A DNA stretch of 64,000 bases from Caproicibacterium sp. BJN0003. GTDB taxonomy: Bacteria > Bacillota > Clostridia > Oscillospirales > Acutalibacteraceae. Under the pieces are notes generated by a model. It was given only the letters and a program-made list of their open reading frames with translations. It searched no databases and was not told the DNA's origin. The stretch is taken from contig NZ_CP111108.1 in assembly GCF_026314295.1 (NCBI RefSeq), forward strand, positions 1,240,001 through 1,304,000, given 5' to 3'. A program made the position numbers and the translations under genes. Of this stretch, positions 52,377 through 61,279 are shown in pieces (position 1 is the stretch's first letter; each line of letters opens with the position of its first letter).

Positions 52377-52414
52377 GCCAGTTGCCCTATGATCATTTTC
52401 ATACGGCAACTGGC
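52377..52414 (+). terminator. Second hairpin upstream of the two-component genes
   Basis: GCCAGTTGCC pairs with GGCAACTGGC, and after a C/C mismatch TATGA pairs with TCATA. A T-rich stretch follows. It is probably a second terminator protecting the downstream two-component genes from readthrough. Confidence 0.65.
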
Positions 52415-52749
52415 TGTCCTTTTGTTTCTCAATTATGCTGGACCCTATAGTTTTGCGGCCTCAGCTTTCACTGAGTGTGCTTTTTTATGTGCATTTCGAA
52501 ATCTCAATACTCACTCAAGAGCAGACTGATATTAATCTGGCTTGATTTGGAATATTATACTTTTCCCTAATATTCAGTTTACTACTGCTTCGACAACACA
52601 CAACAGAATACACCGTGAACGGTCGTGAACCAGTATAGACGTGGTTTGTAACCGGCAAGCTGCCTAAAATATTGGGGAATCGCCTTTATGAGTCTAAAGT
52701 CTTGATTGAGTTTTGTTGATTTATCAGAAAGGAGAATGGCCCCCAACAT
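52415..52749. other. Gene-free leader region before the LytTR regulator
   Basis: No convincing ORF is visible. The last bases hold AAAGGAGAATGG, a ribosome binding site for the regulator at 52750. The region must contain that gene's promoter, but no good -35/-10 pair stands out. Confidence 0.4.
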
Positions 52750-53481
52750 ATGAGAATTGCAATTTGCGACGATGTAAAAGAAGATCTTAACTTACTAAAA
52801 CAAAACATAATAAAATATGCCAAGATTAAGTTTATTAATTTTGAAATTGATGAATTTAGTAATGGGCGAGAACTACTCTCCGCTTATCAAAACAAAGCCT
52901 ATCCGATCCTTTTTTTGGATATTTATTTAAATGATCTTTCAGGAATAGATATCGCATACAAAATCCGAAAAGCAGACCAAAACAGCAGAATCATCTTTAC
53001 AACTACTAGTCAGGATTTCCGTGCAGAAGGATTTGACTTGAACGCAACTCATTATCTCGTGAAACCAATTACATTTAAGAAACTCGAAGATGCATTAAAT
53101 CGCTGTGCGGTAACATTTTGCGGAAGTGAAAAATATTTACCTGTAGTAGTGAATCGAGAGAAAATCAATTTGCTCTTTCGGTACATTCTCTATATAGAGG
53201 TTTATGGTAAAACATGTTCTATTCACACACATAATAGAATTTATAATGTTTATACAACACTCTCTAAGATCGAAGAAAAGCTGATTCCCGGTCCATTTTT
53301 GCGGTGCCATCGCTGCTATATCGTAAATATGAATTTTATTGACAGAATCATAGATAAAAATTTTGAACTGACTAATGGAGAAATGGTTCCTATTCGAAAG
53401 AATGGCATACAGGATGTAAAAGATAAATATAGCAAATACCTTCTCAACTCATTAAGGGAGTCAGAAATAGTATATGTATGA
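52750..53481 (+). CDS. LytTR-family response regulator
   Basis: 243 residues. The receiver domain (1-125) has acidic residues in ICDDVKED, the phosphoacceptor Asp in ILFLDIYLND, and the conserved Lys in HYLVKPITF. The C-terminal LytTR DNA-binding domain (about 140-240) has the FLRCHRCYIVNM motif. Such regulators (AgrA, VirR) control virulence, bacteriocin or surface-structure genes. It overlaps the kinase gene by eight bases. Its place beside the pilus switch suggests, but does not show, control of the pilus locus. Confidence 0.9.
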   Translation: MRIAICDDVKEDLNLLKQNIIKYAKIKFINFEIDEFSNGRELLSAYQNKAYPILFLDIYLNDLSGIDIAYKIRKADQNSRIIFTTTSQDFRAEGFDLNATHYLVKPITFKKLEDALNRCAVTFCGSEKYLPVVVNREKINLLFRYILYIEVYGKTCSIHTHNRIYNVYTTLSKIEEKLIPGPFLRCHRCYIVNMNFIDRIIDKNFELTNGEMVPIRKNGIQDVKDKYSKYLLNSLRESEIVYV

Positions 53482-54790
53482 TCGACTGATCTTTTCTATT
53501 TTTGGATTGATTCAATTTGTCCCTTGTGCATTTCTTTGCTATAGACCATTTATAAAACGAATCAGAATACCCGCTAATAAACTTCGAATTTTTTTGGCTG
53601 TAATATTTAGCTTTCAATTCTTTTCCAGCTTATATGCTCCTTCAATTATTTCATTTGAAAAAATTTCAATTTACGTTTTTTTGCTGATTTATCTAATCTT
53701 TTATCTTATAACCATAGAAGTGCAATATTCAGCACTTCTATTTACCTTTTTTCTGGTTGCAAATTACGAGGGAGTTGTAATTGGAATTTCACATTCGCTT
53801 GACGTTTTTTTCTTTCCTTTTATGCGAAAAGCATTCACCCGCTATAGTCTTTCATTGATATGTATTTGCGGAACAATTATGGCTATAACCATCCCTTTAT
53901 TTATGAACATCTATAAAAAGATGGAGTCGCTAATTAATCAAATAGATGAAAAAATTTGGGATATACTTTGGATTATTCCATTTTCATTTGATACGATTCT
54001 GATTGTATTCGAAACAGTCTATGAAGATAAATTCGCGTTGGCTTGTGAGGATGTAATCATTTTATTGGCCATGGGGCTATGTTCTACCATAGTTTATTAC
54101 ATAGTCATTCTGATGCTTTATAAAGCGGAGGAAATGAGAAACTTGAAGGAAAAAGTTAGAACAACTGACACCCAACTCATCCTTCAAAAAAAGGCTTATG
54201 AGAATTTGAGCAATCATATTGAAGAAATTAAAAGGCTTCGCCACGATTTGAAACATCATTTATCCGTGATCGAAGCATATGTGCAGGAGAACGACACAGA
54301 AGCTCTAAGGACCTATCTAAACCAATTCAAAAACTCCTGTCTTTTTGATGTTCCGCTGAATCTTTGTGAAAATCCCGCTGTAAATGCACTCTTACAGCAC
54401 TATGTTTCTCTCGCTAAAGCTAAAGATATAATGGTTTCCGTCAATTTACAGGTACCGCAAAAAATATCCATATCGGATGTAGACTTATGTATTATTTTTG
54501 GCAACTGCTTAGAAAACGCTTTAGAGGCCTGCCAAATAATGACTGGCGGTGAAAAATATATTTGTATACGATCGAAAATGCAAGGACATGCATTTACCCT
54601 CATTATTGAAAACAGCTATAACGGCGTAGTAAAAAAGAGAAAAGATGTAATTCTATCGAGTAAGCGAGTCGATAAAGAAGGTATTGGATTTTCATCGATA
54701 AATGCCGTATGTGAAAAATACGGTGGATCTGTTTTTATTAATTATGACACCAAAAAATTCAGCACATCCATGGTCTTATATTCTTTATAG
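53474..54790 (+). CDS. AgrC-like sensor histidine kinase (HPK10/GHKL type)
   Basis: 438 residues. About six transmembrane segments fill residues 1-215. A short coiled-coil leads to the H-box (RLRHDLKHH, near residue 255). N-box FGNCLENALEAC and G-box GIGFSSINAVCEKYGG form the GHKL ATPase. This architecture senses peptides or membrane signals. No pre-peptide (agrD-like) gene or AgrB-type processing protease is visible nearby. Two hairpins follow the gene. Confidence 0.88.
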   Translation: MYDRLIFSIFGLIQFVPCAFLCYRPFIKRIRIPANKLRIFLAVIFSFQFFSSLYAPSIISFEKISIYVFLLIYLIFYLITIEVQYSALLFTFFLVANYEGVVIGISHSLDVFFFPFMRKAFTRYSLSLICICGTIMAITIPLFMNIYKKMESLINQIDEKIWDILWIIPFSFDTILIVFETVYEDKFALACEDVIILLAMGLCSTIVYYIVILMLYKAEEMRNLKEKVRTTDTQLILQKKAYENLSNHIEEIKRLRHDLKHHLSVIEAYVQENDTEALRTYLNQFKNSCLFDVPLNLCENPAVNALLQHYVSLAKAKDIMVSVNLQVPQKISISDVDLCIIFGNCLENALEACQIMTGGEKYICIRSKMQGHAFTLIIENSYNGVVKKRKDVILSSKRVDKEGIGFSSINAVCEKYGGSVFINYDTKKFSTSMVLYSL

Positions 54791-54863
54791 CATTAACCGG
54801 AAGATCTCCAATCGTAGTAATTAGGGACTTAATTATCTTTACGTTTAGAAGCTGCTTGTTGGG

Positions 54864-54908
54864 GCGGATACCCCCATCCCCTTTCGAAATGCATTTTGGG
54901 GTATCCGC
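54864..54908. terminator. Hairpin downstream of the histidine kinase gene
   Basis: GCGGATACCCC pairs perfectly with GGGGTATCCGC across a 23-base loop. No T-run follows directly, so it may be a processing or stabilising hairpin rather than a terminator. Confidence 0.5.
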
Positions 54909-54928
54909 TGTGTGTTCTATGGACATCT

Positions 54929-54977
54929 AAAAGGAGCGGGACAGTTTAGCTGCTGTCTCCGCCCCTTTTCTTTTTCT
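54929..54977. terminator. Terminator downstream of the two-component operon
   Basis: AAAAGGAGCGGGACAG pairs with CTGTCTCCGCCCCTTTT with two mismatches and is followed by T-rich sequence. Confidence 0.7.
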
Positions 54978-55228
54978 GGCGTGGTTGGAATATGGTTCAA
55001 AATGTGATTAACTCAACGTTTGTCTTCGTCATCAATAATTGTCTCAGTTTCTTTCGAGTCACAATATATTTAAAATGAATTTTTCGCTTAGTTAAATAAT
55101 TTGATATCTGATTCATCTATTTTTGCCTGAATACCTATCAGCAACTTTAACCAGCCTATTCAAGGCATCAACTGTCTTGATTAAAACAGAAACGAAAAAA
55201 TGAGGGCGACATTTCGCCGCCCCCATTT
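54978..55228. other. Gene-free gap before the PrpF-family gene
   Basis: No ORF with a ribosome binding site and no clear hairpin apart from a GGGCGGCGAAATG-rich start near 55201-55225 that could act as terminator for the minus-strand operon. Confidence 0.3.
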
Positions 55229-56377
55229 TTATGCTCTGGGATTACGTACTTCTCCATTCATTAAGAAATTTGCGGTTCTAAAACCAAAAGTAGCAATTAT
55301 ATCTGGTATCCCGCCGCAGTCTGTGGTAAAATCCACCCCTGCTTCCATAACGCCACTTGGGTTTCCAATGCGCATACGTCCAAGATCGGTTCCGGGGCGT
55401 AAAACTTCCTGTACGACACTGCCGGGCACAACCGCCGCTGCCGCCGTACACATAGCGCCTGTCATGGCATAGGTCGGATGTGCTTTTTGCATTGACATCA
55501 TACGAGAAACCAAGTCCACCTGCTGTGCTGAAATTTTCTCTCCATTGATCGCCATATAATCATGAGACTTTGATACAATAGTCATTTTAGGAATGGTCGG
55601 TGTTTTCCACGCCGATTCCGTATAGTTTTCGATGAGACCCATTTTTACGGCTGCCAATCCACGAACCGTTTCCAACAGGCACAATAGTTTTGGATTGGAA
55701 TCAATATCGAAAGGAAGTTCACCGCCATCCATATGCAGATCTTTCGCTTTGACAAACACCAATGGATTGGTTGCATCAACAATCGAAACGCATACGGTTC
55801 CAAAACCGGGAACCATTAGTGCATCTTTGACATTTCCGGTCGGAAGCAAGCTCGTAGAAACCGTTCCGGCGGGATGGCAGAATTTGAGCTTAACAGGCGC
55901 TGCCGTGCCAGGCACACCAGGGATGGTATAATTACCATCATATTTTACACGGCCGTTTTGGACCTCGATCTCCGCCACAATGACCTTTTGGGTATTGGTA
56001 TTGTAAATTCTCACCGAAGTTATTGGCGACACTGCGGATACTAGTCCCTTTTCAATAGCGTAGGGTCCTACCGCTGAGGATATATTTCCACAATTTCCTT
56101 TATAGCTTACAATGGGTTTATCAACCGATACCTGTGCAAAGGTGTAGTCTATGTCGGCATCGTTACGTAAAGAAGGCGCAACAATCGCTATTTTGCTGGT
56201 CACGGATGTCGCACCGCCTAGGCCATCTATCTGCCTGGGATCGGGGCTGCCCATAACTGCGAGTAAAAACTGATCCCGCATCTCACCAGCAGGCGGGATA
56301 TCCTTTTCAAGGAAAAAGACGCCTTTGCTGGTGCCTCCCCGCAAAATAGAACAAGGTGTATTCTTTATGTACTCCAA
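55229..56377 (-). CDS. PrpF-family isomerase (methylaconitate / oxalomesaconate type)
   Basis: About 382 residues. The family start SILRGGTSKGVFF and the motifs GGATSVTSK and NCGNISSAVGPYAI are clear. PrpF-type proteins isomerise double bonds in small tricarboxylic or dicarboxylic acids (2-methylaconitate, aconitate, 4-oxalomesaconate). No other methylcitrate gene is nearby, so the substrate is open. The open frame begins at TTG 56404, but AGAGGA seven bases before TTG 56377 favours the latter. It follows the permease in the same operon. Confidence 0.82.
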   Translation of the reverse strand: MEYIKNTPCSILRGGTSKGVFFLEKDIPPAGEMRDQFLLAVMGSPDPRQIDGLGGATSVTSKIAIVAPSLRNDADIDYTFAQVSVDKPIVSYKGNCGNISSAVGPYAIEKGLVSAVSPITSVRIYNTNTQKVIVAEIEVQNGRVKYDGNYTIPGVPGTAAPVKLKFCHPAGTVSTSLLPTGNVKDALMVPGFGTVCVSIVDATNPLVFVKAKDLHMDGGELPFDIDSNPKLLCLLETVRGLAAVKMGLIENYTESAWKTPTIPKMTIVSKSHDYMAINGEKISAQQVDLVSRMMSMQKAHPTYAMTGAMCTAAAAVVPGSVVQEVLRPGTDLGRMRIGNPSGVMEAGVDFTTDCGGIPDIIATFGFRTANFLMNGEVRNPRA

Positions 56378-56411
56378 ATTATTTCCTCTCTTTTCACAAT
56401 GCAATTATTTA

Positions 56412-57674
56412 TTAAAAGATATTATAGACTCCCACAAACGCTAATATCACACTGACAAAAACACATACAACGGATGTGAGAAACAATCTAATGAAAAGTT
56501 TATTCGTATCTTCTTCGCTGGCGTCCTGATTAAATACTGCATACTGTGCCATGATGCCTGCACCACCGGTAGACGCTGGGCTGAATGCAGCGATAAACGC
56601 TGTGATTGTGATACCGGAGGCCAATGCCGAAAAGCTGACGTTGGAAAATTTGTCGATAATGCCCGAAATAGACGGTATCAACGCTGGCATGACAACACCG
56701 GTGGTCGAACTAAACCATGACATCGCGCCAGCAGCCAGCGATATGATCGGCTTAACTGCAGCACCGCTCATCAGGGATGTTAAACCACCCACCATCAGAT
56801 CGATACCGCCGAGCGCCCTGACGACCCCCATCAGCATATTGACGCCGCAAACCAAAATAAAGGTTCCCCAAGGCATAATCTTGATTGCAGCCTTTTGATC
56901 ACCTACACGAATCATGATGAGAACAACTCCAGCAAGAGGCGCCACCAGGCCAATATTGATGCCAAAGACAAATACAACTAAAACCACAAGAGCAATGGCC
57001 AGAATGGTGATTTTCTGATTCCGATTAAATGCGGTAACATGATCCAGCATCTCCAAAGAATTGCTCTTGGGTTTATAAAGCTTGTATATAAAGTAAAATG
57101 CCACCGTAATCAAAACAAACGCAACACAGCTGTTGCCAAATACGCTCCAGGAAATCTGACCAGCATTTTGTGCTTCAGGTAATAAACCAATTAAAATCAG
57201 ACCGCCGTTGGCAATTGGCGACATGCAGCCAAAATTGCAGGCTGCCGTTATGATAATGCCCATGGCGATGGCGTCAATGCCCAATTCCAGTGCCAGTGCA
57301 ATGGACATAGGCAACATTATTGCAAAAGTAGGAATATTGCCGCAGCCCAAAGCAGACAAAACAAAAGTAACAATCGCTAAAATCAGTGGAATGCACCAGG
57401 TGTTATTCCCTGCAAGCTTCAAGATTTTTCGCGCTAATAGATCGATAGTCCCGTTCGCAACCGCAATTGAAAATAAAAACGCAGGACCGACCAAAGAAAT
57501 AAACAAACTGGTACTAAAATTCGATATAACAGTTTTATCCGGTATACCGCCCAATCGAGCTATGATTAGGGCAGCACCCATTGCCAGAAAACCCATATTT
57601 ACCTTTTTCCAAAATCCGAGCAACAAAACCGCGACAAGAAACACCAAAGAGATTGCGGCTAGATAGTTTTCCAT
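56412..57674 (-). CDS. Organic-acid permease, MatC/ion-transporter superfamily type
   Basis: 420 residues and about 11-12 membrane segments. The N-terminal half resembles the dicarboxylate carrier MatC and other ion-transporter superfamily members. Helix-breaking segments rich in Gly/Asn/Pro occur around GCGNIPTFAIMLP and CNFGCMSPIANGG. The C-terminal half ends with an AAFSPASTGGAGIMAQY segment typical of the second re-entrant loop. Substrate is likely a di- or tricarboxylate that the PrpF-like isomerase acts on. Confidence 0.75.
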   Translation of the reverse strand: MENYLAAISLVFLVAVLLLGFWKKVNMGFLAMGAALIIARLGGIPDKTVISNFSTSLFISLVGPAFLFSIAVANGTIDLLARKILKLAGNNTWCIPLILAIVTFVLSALGCGNIPTFAIMLPMSIALALELGIDAIAMGIIITAACNFGCMSPIANGGLILIGLLPEAQNAGQISWSVFGNSCVAFVLITVAFYFIYKLYKPKSNSLEMLDHVTAFNRNQKITILAIALVVLVVFVFGINIGLVAPLAGVVLIMIRVGDQKAAIKIMPWGTFILVCGVNMLMGVVRALGGIDLMVGGLTSLMSGAAVKPIISLAAGAMSWFSSTTGVVMPALIPSISGIIDKFSNVSFSALASGITITAFIAAFSPASTGGAGIMAQYAVFNQDASEEDTNKLFIRLFLTSVVCVFVSVILAFVGVYNIF

Positions 57675-57770
57675 ATCAATTTCCTCTTTTTTAAGTGTGA
57701 AAAAGGCTGACGGATTGCTGAAAAGTCAAAAAATTAAAACTTCTCAGAATTCTCTCTGCTTCTCACAAAA

Positions 57771-58613
57771 TTATTTTTGTAATTCAGTAATCTTTTTATC
57801 AAAATCCAAAACGCATTTATTGAATTTATCTGCCTCCAAAATAGGAAACAGATGGTTATTACAGGCTGTAAATTCATAGCAGAGCGCTAACGGTGATTTT
57901 TTGCAGCGCTTAATGGCTTCGTGGCCGGATTCCCATGCATCATGATAAGCCGAATGCGATACAAAAGTTGCAACGGGAATGGTGCGGTCGCTTAACGGTG
58001 TCATGTTATCAGTAAAATAGGTATCCAGATGGTACTCAATTCCAACCCATGGCGGAAGTTGAAGCATGCTCTGCTGAAACAAATCAGCATCCTCGGAACT
58101 AAGCGGAGAGTTCTTACGCTGCTTAGCCGCGTAAGAGACCGGATCGTTAATATAAGGCATCATACGGGTCATCCAACCATCAATGTTATAATGGTTGGAT
58201 TTATGCTGATTCCATTCGGCATCAGTAAAAGCAAATAATGAGGCATCCACCATAATCATACCGCGCAGATGATATTCGGATTGGGTATTAGCGTATGTTG
58301 CGACAACCGCACCACCCAAAGAATGTCCAACAAGCAAAACATTCTGCAATCCAAGGTGGTCAATCAGTTCGCGCACATCCTGCGCCATGCGTGCTTGACG
58401 GTTATTGCCGCACACCTTCATCGAACGCCCATGGCCACGCAAATCAAGACAGATTACTTTGTTTGTCTTGGACAGCACGGGAACACTGTGTCGCCACATG
58501 GTTAGCGACTCGCCAAAACCGGGCAGCATTACGATAGGCGCGCCCTCACCCGCCGTCTCATAATAAAGCCAAAGCCCGTCTGACGTCTGAAAAAAGTTAT
58601 CCTTTGTTGCCAT
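57771..58613 (-). CDS. Alpha/beta hydrolase
   Basis: 280 residues. Oxyanion region LPGFGES, nucleophile elbow VGHSLGG with the catalytic Ser, and a C-terminal His in CNNHLFPILEA. Family members cleave esters, lactones or carbon-carbon bonds. Here it may open a lactone or ester feeding the organic-acid pathway of the next two genes. GGAGG precedes the ATG and a promoter lies about 75 bases upstream. Confidence 0.82.
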   Translation of the reverse strand: MATKDNFFQTSDGLWLYYETAGEGAPIVMLPGFGESLTMWRHSVPVLSKTNKVICLDLRGHGRSMKVCGNNRQARMAQDVRELIDHLGLQNVLLVGHSLGGAVVATYANTQSEYHLRGMIMVDASLFAFTDAEWNQHKSNHYNIDGWMTRMMPYINDPVSYAAKQRKNSPLSSEDADLFQQSMLQLPPWVGIEYHLDTYFTDNMTPLSDRTIPVATFVSHSAYHDAWESGHEAIKRCKKSPLALCYEFTACNNHLFPILEADKFNKCVLDFDKKITELQK

Positions 58614-58687
58614 ATTGTTACCTCCATACTATGGTTCGGCTATTTGTGCACAATACCGAACTTTTTGACCGGTCATTTCTTTATTTG

Positions 58688-58731
58688 AGTATAATGGTCC
58701 TAATAAAAATTGTAAAATTCATAATATTCAT
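58688..58731 (-). promoter_or_regulatory. Promoter of the hydrolase-permease-isomerase operon with a repeated box
   Basis: Minus-strand TTTACA (58711-58716) and TATACT (58688-58693) are 17 bases apart. Two ATTCATA boxes, nine bases apart (58717-58731), lie directly upstream of the -35 box and could be a LysR-type activator site. Confidence 0.55.
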
Positions 58732-58793
58732 ATAAAGTATAGCTTTTAATGCATCTTAAAGGCAAAATTGTGACAATAGCTTTATATCATTAC

Positions 58794-58845
58794 AAAAAGG
58801 CTGTATAATTTGTTGAATGATTAGTACAAATTATACAGCCTTTTT
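58794..58845 (-). terminator. Terminator after the LysR gene
   Basis: A perfect 20-bp stem, AAAAAGGCTGTATAATTTGT with its complement, encloses a 12-base loop. T-runs occur on both sides. It lies between the LysR stop codon and the promoter of the operon. Confidence 0.85.
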
Positions 58846-58950
58846 ATTTAAACTTTGTGCAATAAAATTATGTAAATTATCCATTATTTGGGATGGTAGG
58901 ATTGATACCTCCTGCTAAAAAGTCTCATACTAAATGATCACTTAATGTTC

Positions 58951-59862
58951 CTACATAATACGCTTGATTAAACCAATATAATATTTTGCATATTGCGGCA
59001 AATAGCTTCCTTTTCGATAAGCCGCCACAAATGAGCTCTCAGTTTTCCCTTCTTCACCAAAACTAAAACATTCGATCGGCTTTTCAAATTTCATGTGCTT
59101 TAGGTGCGTCTCGCAAACCAGTGCAGCGCCGTAACCTTCACTGGCCAACATAACTGCGGCCTGAATGTTGGACATAACGAGTTGTTTCGAAAAATGCAGC
59201 CCCATTTGTTCAAACACCTCATCCACAATTTGTCGTGAACGCTGCTGAGGAGTTTGTATAATCAATGTCTCATTTTTCAGCAGGTGAATATCTATTCTGG
59301 GATATCGATCGTTAAGCCCTTTAACAGCCGTTTTCCCAAGAGGGTGTCCTTTAGCAAGTACAAGCACGATTTCTTCTTTCGTAATTGGCACATATTCAAT
59401 CAAAGGATTCACTGCAGACAAATTATAAAAAGCTAGATCAGTTTCACCGCTGAGCAACATGGCATCCAGCTTTGTGGAATGAGATTCTTGCAGTTCCACT
59501 TTGACGTTTGGATAGGCTAAGCGAAAAGCAGGAAGCGTATCCGGAATAATATAAGTGCCGCGAACAGTGGGAAAAGCAACCTTTAAAACCCCTTCATGTC
59601 GCTTTAAAATATCAGCCATCTCTTCATCCAAGTCTTTTTTCACACTCAGGATCTTTGTTCCGGCTTCTACATATCGCTCCCCAGCATAAGTGAGAACATA
59701 TCGATTGCCGAGCTTTCGAAACAAAGGTTGCCCCATTGTCTTTTCCAGATTGTGAAGAAATTTGCTAAGTGTGGGCTGACTGATATAAAGCCTTTCAGCA
59801 GCTTTGCTAAGATTTTGATATTTGGCAATCGCCACTACATACGAAATTTCTCGAAAATCCAT
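58951..59862 (-). CDS. LysR-family transcriptional regulator
   Basis: 303 residues. N-terminal helix-turn-helix (about 3-62) with SKAAERLYISQPTLSKFLHNLE, followed by the two-lobed substrate-binding domain. LysR regulators generally control nearby genes in response to a metabolite of the pathway. Here the target is probably the downstream operon at 55229-58613. AAGGAG precedes the ATG. Confidence 0.9.
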   Translation of the reverse strand: MDFREISYVVAIAKYQNLSKAAERLYISQPTLSKFLHNLEKTMGQPLFRKLGNRYVLTYAGERYVEAGTKILSVKKDLDEEMADILKRHEGVLKVAFPTVRGTYIIPDTLPAFRLAYPNVKVELQESHSTKLDAMLLSGETDLAFYNLSAVNPLIEYVPITKEEIVLVLAKGHPLGKTAVKGLNDRYPRIDIHLLKNETLIIQTPQQRSRQIVDEVFEQMGLHFSKQLVMSNIQAAVMLASEGYGAALVCETHLKHMKFEKPIECFSFGEEGKTESSFVAAYRKGSYLPQYAKYYIGLIKRIM

Positions 59863-59934
59863 ATCATACTCCTTATTGATTACAGGTCGGGCATTTATTG
59901 GATTATGAAACCATCCCCCATTTGATGGGAGGGA

Positions 59935-60117
59935 CTAATACAAAACGAATGTACTCCAAAGAGGTATCCAACATGGAAAACAAATCATGTTCCCAACGTA
60001 CGATCCATTTTTTATGGCAATGTTAGAGCACCACATTCCCACCGGAAGCCTGAATGCCCCCTGTCTGACACTCATGAAGAAAGCAACGGCCAAAAAGATA
60101 ATACCTGTGGTCACCAT
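59935..60117 (-). pseudogene. Possible membrane-protein relic
   Basis: A 60-residue minus-strand frame, hydrophobic at its start (TTGIIFLAVAFFMS), also open upstream of the ATG. There is no good ribosome binding site. It lies in a 690-base intergenic region just upstream of the LysR gene. It may be a fragment of a lost transporter, or chance. Confidence 0.2.
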
Positions 60118-60456
60118 CTCAGCGTAATCAGCACTCGCTTTTTGTCGTTTTCATGGATAAATTATAGCACAAAAGTCCCAAAAAGCCATTATTTTTACTC
60201 GCTTCAGATTATTGAATCATGCTTAGTACTCAGAAATAATGCAAGCGCATAGGAACATCAGTCTAGTCAGATACGACATTATCGGTTGAAGATAATCTTC
60301 GGCCGGTTTTCTTCCTCTTTTAAAAATTCTCTACAATACAGTTCGCTTCTCTCATCTTGATTAATTCGAGATGACGAAATATAATAATCAATATAAACTG
60401 TTCGAGAGGTACCTCTAATTATATAACTATATGACTTGAAGAGGAGTAAACGAATA
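60118..60456. promoter_or_regulatory. Upstream region of the van cluster
   Basis: No complete gene is visible. A perfect 12-bp palindrome AGAGGTACCTCT (60405-60416) lies about 170 bases before vanR and could be a regulator site. The sequence after it is A/T-rich and includes TATAACTAT, a possible -10 element near 60420. Confidence 0.35.
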
Positions 60457-60519
60457 ATGGGCCATCAGTGCCGCATGATTAAGGATTACTACGCTAAAGG
60501 CCATTTCTCGGTGCAGTAA
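60457..60519 (+). CDS. Possible 20-residue leader peptide upstream of vanR
   Basis: ATG 60457 has GAGGAG (60441-60446) ten bases upstream. The frame reads MGHQCRMIKDYYAKGHFSVQ and stops. It is 58 bases before vanR in the same direction. It could be a relic or a translated leader. No function is known. Confidence 0.3.
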   Translation: MGHQCRMIKDYYAKGHFSVQ

Positions 60520-60577
60520 AAAGCCAACAGATAGGCTCCAAAGGGCTACCGGTTAGGTGAAGATGTTGGAGGAAATA

Positions 60578-61279
60578 ATGATACAGAATGATAAAATATT
60601 GATTGTTGACGATGAACACGAAATTGCTGATCTTGTGGAAGTTTATTTAAAAAGTGAAGATTATTCGGTGTTTAAATTTTACAATGCCACAGACGCGCTT
60701 TCCTGCGTAGAACGTGAAGATTTGAGTCTTGCTATTTTAGATGTCATGCTGCCGGATATGAGTGGCTTTGCACTCTGCCAGAAGATCCGCGAAAAGCACC
60801 TATTCCCCATCATCATGCTGACCGCTAAGGTAGAAGATATGGACAAGATCACAGGATTGACCTTAGGGGCGGATGACTATATCACAAAGCCGTTCAATCC
60901 GCTGGAACTCATTGCACGTGTTAAAACGCAGCTCCGACGATATACACGATACAATACCGCAAATGCGATTCCACTAGAAAACCATGAATATGATTTTGCT
61001 GGTCTTTATGTTTGCCAAGACAGCCACAAATGTACGCTCTATGGAAAAGAACTTTCACTGACGCCGATCGAATTCGATATTCTTTGGTATCTCTGTGAGC
61101 GCCGTGGAAAAGTCGTCTCATCTGAGGAACTGTTCGAGGCTGTATGGGGTGAAAAATATCTCGACAATAACAACACGGTCATGGCGCATATTGCACGACT
61201 TCGAGAAAAAATGCACGAACCCAGCCGGAAACCAAAATTTGTAAAAACTGTGTGGGGGGTTGGATATACCATTGAATAG
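60578..61279 (+). CDS. vanR: VanR-type OmpR-family response regulator
   Basis: 233 residues. The receiver domain has DDEHE, the phosphoacceptor Asp in AILDVMLPD and the conserved Lys in YITKPFNP. The C-terminal winged helix is of OmpR/PhoB type (LSLTPIEFDILWYLCERRGKVVSSEEL). It closely resembles VanR of vanG-type clusters. The frame begins at GTG 60557, but TTGGAGG eight bases before ATG 60578 decides the start. Its end overlaps the start of vanS. Activates the resistance genes when phosphorylated. Confidence 0.9.
   Translation: MIQNDKILIVDDEHEIADLVEVYLKSEDYSVFKFYNATDALSCVEREDLSLAILDVMLPDMSGFALCQKIREKHLFPIIMLTAKVEDMDKITGLTLGADDYITKPFNPLELIARVKTQLRRYTRYNTANAIPLENHEYDFAGLYVCQDSHKCTLYGKELSLTPIEFDILWYLCERRGKVVSSEELFEAVWGEKYLDNNNTVMAHIARLREKMHEPSRKPKFVKTVWGVGYTIE

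Noticed and set aside
52329..52529. 66-residue plus-strand ORF right of the switch
   Set aside because: It spans a strong hairpin at 52377-52414 and lacks a ribosome binding site.
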